From contig JAXGTD010000046.1 of the NCBI GenBank assembly GCA_040775095.1, forward strand, positions 1 to 28,142: 28,142 nucleotides of DNA. The letters are read 5' to 3'. Shown piece after piece: positions 24,750 through 28,142 of the stretch. Below the pieces are notes generated by a model that worked only from the letters and a program-made list of their open reading frames with translations, made no database searches and was not told the DNA's origin. The number at the start of each line of letters is the position of its first letter. The first letter of the stretch is position 1. Source of the DNA: JAXGTD01 sp040775095 (GTDB lineage Bacteria > Pseudomonadota > Gammaproteobacteria > Chromatiales > Chromatiaceae). The translations under genes and the position numbers were made by a program.

Positions 24750-27467
24750 TCAGGCAATCTCGTCGATCAGCGCCGCGCGTTCGCCTTGATCGAGCCCGCT
24801 CCAGGGGCGGATGTCCTTCTGGTAGCGGCGCATGACCAGGTTCGCGAGCAGGCCGGTCCAGCCCGTTTGATGCGCGGCGCCGAGGCCTTGGCCAGTCTCC
24901 GCATGGAAATACTCATAGAACAGGAAGAGGTCGCCCCAGTGCGCGTCGGCCCCGCGCGGGCATCGTTCGCGCATCGCGGGGATGCCGGCCTCGGGTCGAT
25001 GCCGGTAGAGATCGGCAAGGCGCTCGGCGATCAGGGTCGCGATCTCCTTCAGGTTCTTCCGCTCGCCGCCGAGACAGGGCACCGCAACCCGGAAGTCGTC
25101 GCCGAGAAAGCGGTAGAAGCGCTCCAGCGAGGAGACCAGCGAATAGTTGGTCGCCAGCCAGACCGGGCCGCGCCAATTGGAATTGCCGCCGAACATCCAG
25201 GACGTCGACTCGCCCGGGACGTACTCGATCAGGGCCTCACCGATGCCGGGGATGAAGCCGAGGTCTTTGTCCGTGGCGTGCACCCGGCTGAGGCTGCGCA
25301 CGCCATAGCGCGACAGGAACTGCGCCTCGTCGAGCAGCCGCTCGAGGATACGCGGCAGCATCTCGTGGTCCACCAGCGAGAGCAGCCGCTCGCCGCGCGC
25401 GTTTTCCCAGTCCGGACAAGCGCACACCGCGCTGCCCTGGAACAGCCCGCCCTTGTGGTCGCTGAGCAGTTGGGCGAAGCGCGGTGCATTCGCGAGCATG
25501 CCGCGGTTGACGATCTCGACCGCGAACAGCGGGATCAGTCCGACCCAGGAGTAGACCTCGATGCGGTGCGCCTCGCCGTCGGGGGCGAGCAGAAGGTCGG
25601 TAAAAAAACCGGTGTCGGGGTCCCACAGCGATGGCGTGCCAGTCTCATCGCTGCCGGCGGCGGCGCGCGCGATGGCGAGGAACTGCTTGTAACAGTGGAT
25701 CGCCATGTCCTCGTAGTCGCGGTCCTTGGCGCAGAGCTCCAGCGCGATCAGCGTCATTTTCAGTGAGAAGTGGGCCATCCAGCCGGTGGCGTCGGCCTGC
25801 TTGAGACTATGGCCGGGCGGGAGCGGCTTGGAGCGGTCATAGACCGAGATGTTGTCGAGCCCGAGGAAACCGCCCTCGAACAGGTTGTGCCCATCGGCGT
25901 CCTTGCGATTGATCCACCAGGTGAAATTCAGCAACAGTTTGTGGAAGACCCGCTGCAGGAAGTCCAGATCGCCCTCGCCGCGTTGCACGCGTTCGGCGCG
26001 GAACACCTTGATCGCGGCCATCGCATGGACCGGGGGGTTGACGTCGCCGAATGCCCATTCGTAGGCCGGGATCTGCCCATTGGGATGCAGATAGCGCTCG
26101 GAGAGCATCAGCTCGATCTGATCCTTGGCGAAGTCGACATCGAGCAGGGCGAGCGCCGAGCAGTGATAGGCGAGGTCCCAGGCCGCGAACCAGGGGTACT
26201 CCCAGGTGTCCGGCATCGAGATGACATCATGCGCCTTGAGGTGGCGCCAATGGGTGTTGCGACCGACGCGGCGCGTGGCCGGCGGCGCCATTTGGTCGCC
26301 GTTGAGCCAGCGCTCCACGTCGTAGTGATAGAACTGCTTGCCCCAGAGCATCCCGGCCAGGGCCTGGCGGAGGATCTGCCCGTCGTGTGGACTCGCCTCC
26401 GGGAGCAGATCGTCGTAGAAGACCGTCGCCTCGGACTGGCGCGTCGACAAAGTTGTCTCCATGCGCGAAAACGGGTGCGCAAGCGGGCGGGCCGACAGCA
26501 CCAGATCGATCTGGGCATGATGCCGCCCCGGAACCTCGGTGTGGCTCCAGGCGGCAAACTTGGTGCCTTGCAGCGCGGGGTTCACGGCGTCTCGGTCACC
26601 CTCGACGACACGTCGATGAAACGCGTCCTTGACGTAGGGCGTCGCGTTGGTCCCACCCCAGAGCAGGGTCTCGTTGGAGTCGTTTTCGGTAAACAGCGCC
26701 ACCGAGGGCGTCGCGCCATAGAGGTAGTAGCTCCCTAGCGTCGGGTGCTTCGCGCTCACCGCCCAGCCGGCTCCAAGGGGTGGCCTGGCCGGGGTGATGC
26801 TCGGGCGGCGCGTATCCTCTCCCCAGGACCAGGTGTTGCGGAACCACAGGGTCGGGAGCAGATGAATGCGGGCAGGTTCGGCGGCCCGGTTATGCAGATA
26901 GATCCGGATATGGATCTCGTCGGGGGACGCCTTCGCGTAGAGCAGCTCGACGTCCCAGTAACGGTTCTCCGCGAAGACGCCCGTGTCGATCAGATCGTAG
27001 GGCGCATCGGTGCGGGAACGCTCGGCATTGCGCGCGACCAGGTCCTCGTATGGAAATTCCGCCTGTGGGTACTTGTACAGCCAGCGCAACCAGGCGTGGC
27101 TCGGGGTCGCGTCGCGATAGAACCAGATGTCCTTCACATCCTCGCCGCGATTGCCCTGGTTTCCGGTGAGCCCGAACGCGCGCTCCTTGAGATAGGGGTC
27201 GCGGCCGTTCCAGAGCGCGAGGGCAAAGCAGAGCCGCTGATGACGATCGCACAGGCCGCCGAGGCCGTCCTCACTCCAGCGATAGGCCCGGGAACGGGCG
27301 TGCTCGTGCGGAAAATACTCCCACGCGGAACCGTCCGCGCTGTAGTCCTCGCGCACGGTGCCCCAGGCACGCTCGGCCAGGTAAGGGCCCCACAGACGCC
27401 AGTCCGCGACGCCCCGGCGCTGGTCATCGAGGCGTTGGCGTTCAGCGTTGAGGCGGTCCTGGCTCAT
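24750..27467 (-). CDS. MGH1-like glycoside hydrolase (GH63-related glucosidase)
   Basis: The 905-aa protein has no signal peptide or membrane segment and should act in the cytoplasm on an alpha-linked glucoside, perhaps a glycosylated solute or glycogen-type oligosaccharide. The N-terminus (ERAWGTVREDYSADGSAWEYFPHEHARSRAYRWSEDGLGG, about 32-71) and the beta-sandwich that follows are typical of the bacterial proteins related to the mannosylglycerate hydrolase/GH63 group. The (alpha/alpha)6 barrel occupies about 360-890. Conserved barrel motifs are WEYPWFAAWDLAYH (D431, probable catalytic acid) and GGNSNWRGPVW (761-770). It converges on hoxW with an 18-base gap holding only a tiny GC-rich inverted repeat. 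It is unrelated in theme to the metal genes and is probably old flanking chromosome. Confidence 0.85.
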   Translation of the reverse strand: MSQDRLNAERQRLDDQRRGVADWRLWGPYLAERAWGTVREDYSADGSAWEYFPHEHARSRAYRWSEDGLGGLCDRHQRLCFALALWNGRDPYLKERAFGLTGNQGNRGEDVKDIWFYRDATPSHAWLRWLYKYPQAEFPYEDLVARNAERSRTDAPYDLIDTGVFAENRYWDVELLYAKASPDEIHIRIYLHNRAAEPARIHLLPTLWFRNTWSWGEDTRRPSITPARPPLGAGWAVSAKHPTLGSYYLYGATPSVALFTENDSNETLLWGGTNATPYVKDAFHRRVVEGDRDAVNPALQGTKFAAWSHTEVPGRHHAQIDLVLSARPLAHPFSRMETTLSTRQSEATVFYDDLLPEASPHDGQILRQALAGMLWGKQFYHYDVERWLNGDQMAPPATRRVGRNTHWRHLKAHDVISMPDTWEYPWFAAWDLAYHCSALALLDVDFAKDQIELMLSERYLHPNGQIPAYEWAFGDVNPPVHAMAAIKVFRAERVQRGEGDLDFLQRVFHKLLLNFTWWINRKDADGHNLFEGGFLGLDNISVYDRSKPLPPGHSLKQADATGWMAHFSLKMTLIALELCAKDRDYEDMAIHCYKQFLAIARAAAGSDETGTPSLWDPDTGFFTDLLLAPDGEAHRIEVYSWVGLIPLFAVEIVNRGMLANAPRFAQLLSDHKGGLFQGSAVCACPDWENARGERLLSLVDHEMLPRILERLLDEAQFLSRYGVRSLSRVHATDKDLGFIPGIGEALIEYVPGESTSWMFGGNSNWRGPVWLATNYSLVSSLERFYRFLGDDFRVAVPCLGGERKNLKEIATLIAERLADLYRHRPEAGIPAMRERCPRGADAHWGDLFLFYEYFHAETGQGLGAAHQTGWTGLLANLVMRRYQKDIRPWSGLDQGERAALIDEIA

Positions 27468-28079
27468 GGTGTGTGGTCCCGATCATCAGCCGATGGGTAA
27501 GGCAACGGACGGTTTCTTGGCAAGGATAGCTGATTGCCGCGTTGCTCCACGCGGACGTTGGCCTGGCCCATCCATGGCCCGCGCGAACCCGTCCGACGCG
27601 ATGCGCAACGACGCGGGGCCTTGACCGCGCTCTTGGGCACCCCGGAAGGGAGGCCACAGGTACCTGGCCGCACCGCCAGCGGCGGCAGGGTCGGGTGCCG
27701 GCAGCAGCGTGTCGGCTCCCGGTCGCACGATGCAGACTCGGCGTTGGCTGCAGATGCATTCCGCGCCCTTTCATCCGCCATGGCCCTGCCATGCCGCTCT
27801 GGTCGCCTGCACCAGGCGTATGCGGCGGCGGCTCAGTGCCCAATTCCCCGGACAACACCGCCCTATCAGGTTAGGCCGACAGGTACAACGGCCAATAGCG
27901 TACCGGCCAGGACAAGAATGCCTGATTGTACTGGAGATGAGCGAATATCAGGACGTAGGTGCCTCGATACGGCTATGACGGGTGGATTTCCTTGCAGCGT
28001 TGCTCGATACTTTGGCAAATATCTGCTTATCGGGGCAAGTATGCCTTGATGCTAATGGTTAGCTAGAGAGATTATACGG
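27468..28079 (+). other. Gene-free region with a composition change
   Basis: About 610 bases lie between the divergent glycoside hydrolase gene and a partial gene at the right edge. The first 370 bases are GC-rich with no convincing frame. From about 27840 the DNA becomes noticeably AT-richer with many stop codons on both strands. Promoters for both flanking genes should lie here, but I see no confident -35/-10 pair. No tRNA, long repeat or transposase remnant is visible. Confidence 0.5.
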
Positions 28080-28142
28080 ATGAGCTTTCCTTCCGACATA
28101 AAGACAGCGATGCGCACCTGCATTCTGAATATCTTCTGGCCG
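28080..28142 (+). CDS. 5' end of an unidentified gene (21 codons)
   Basis: ATG at 28080 opens a frame that runs off the window and reads MSFPSDIKTAMRTC, then ILNIFWP. AGAGAG lies just upstream (28065-28070) and an in-frame TAA precedes it closely (28053-28055), so the start is well defined. The surrounding DNA is AT-richer than the rest of the window, as often seen for transferred genes. The fragment is too short for me to assign a family. Confidence 0.5.
   Translation, partial: MSFPSDIKTAMRTCILNIFWP

Noticed and set aside
24786..26738. Plus-strand frames of 322-326 codons opposite the glycoside hydrolase
   Set aside because: Antisense shadows of a long minus-strand gene with conserved motifs.
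27553..27590. A possible second copy of the 12573-12588 hairpin sequence (CCATCCATGGCCC)
   Set aside because: The match covers only about 13 bases in GC-rich DNA with no similarity on either side, so it is not a repeat element.
1..28142. CRISPR arrays, tRNA or rRNA genes, insertion sequences, attachment-site duplications
   Set aside because: Looked for on both strands; no regularly spaced repeats, tRNA-like arms, transposase frames or matching repeats at the edges of the 22-kb block were seen by eye.

Overview
The window is high-GC DNA (AT-rich only around 2640-2960 and after about 27840). A bidirectional NAD-linked [NiFe]-hydrogenase locus (hoxY, hoxH, hoxW), long secreted proteins and c-type cytochrome machinery suggest a gammaproteobacterium. 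A purple sulfur bacterium (Chromatiaceae type) is the best guess; this is inference, because no rRNA or other marker gene is present.

Layout. (1) 1-2161: the end of a hox operon, with a possible tail of the diaphorase gene, hoxY and hoxH. (2) 2162-3174: about 1 kb without a gene, GC-rich and then AT-rich, with a candidate promoter and several strong hairpins that look like a structured leader. (3) 3175-12541: a giant secreted protein (1716 aa; beta-sandwich repeats, IPT/TIG-like and right-handed beta-helix), then three consecutive secreted two-cupredoxin-domain proteins. The first carries a type 1 copper site and two HxH motifs, the second carries the other two HxH motifs, and the third carries none. 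Together they look like one six-domain multicopper oxidase split into three polypeptides. (4) 12821-18953: a tightly packed second unit: a 195-aa exported protein of unknown function, a subtilisin-like protease with Calx-beta and MopE-like metal-binding modules, two SCO1/SenC copper chaperones, and a cytochrome c fused to a periplasmic-binding-protein fold. (5) 19323-24222: a CzcI-like His-rich protein, an RND adaptor and an RND heavy-metal pump of the divalent-cation type. (6) 24222-24731: hoxW, the protease that matures HoxH, starting inside the stop codon of the pump gene. (7) 24750-27467, minus strand: an MGH1/GH63-like glycoside hydrolase. (8) 27468-28142: a gene-free stretch and the first 21 codons of an unidentified gene.

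How it fits together. The SCO proteins could metallate the split oxidase, the cytochrome/binding-protein fusion could carry its electrons or sense its substrate, and the giant beta-helix protein could be its extracellular scaffold. The RND pump would clear divalent metal from the periplasm. I propose an envelope metal-oxidising or metal-handling system, possibly for Mn(II), Fe(II) or Cu(I). The substrate cannot be read from the sequence. The whole 22-kb block lies between hoxH and hoxW, which are normally adjacent or close, so it appears to have been inserted into the hydrogenase operon.
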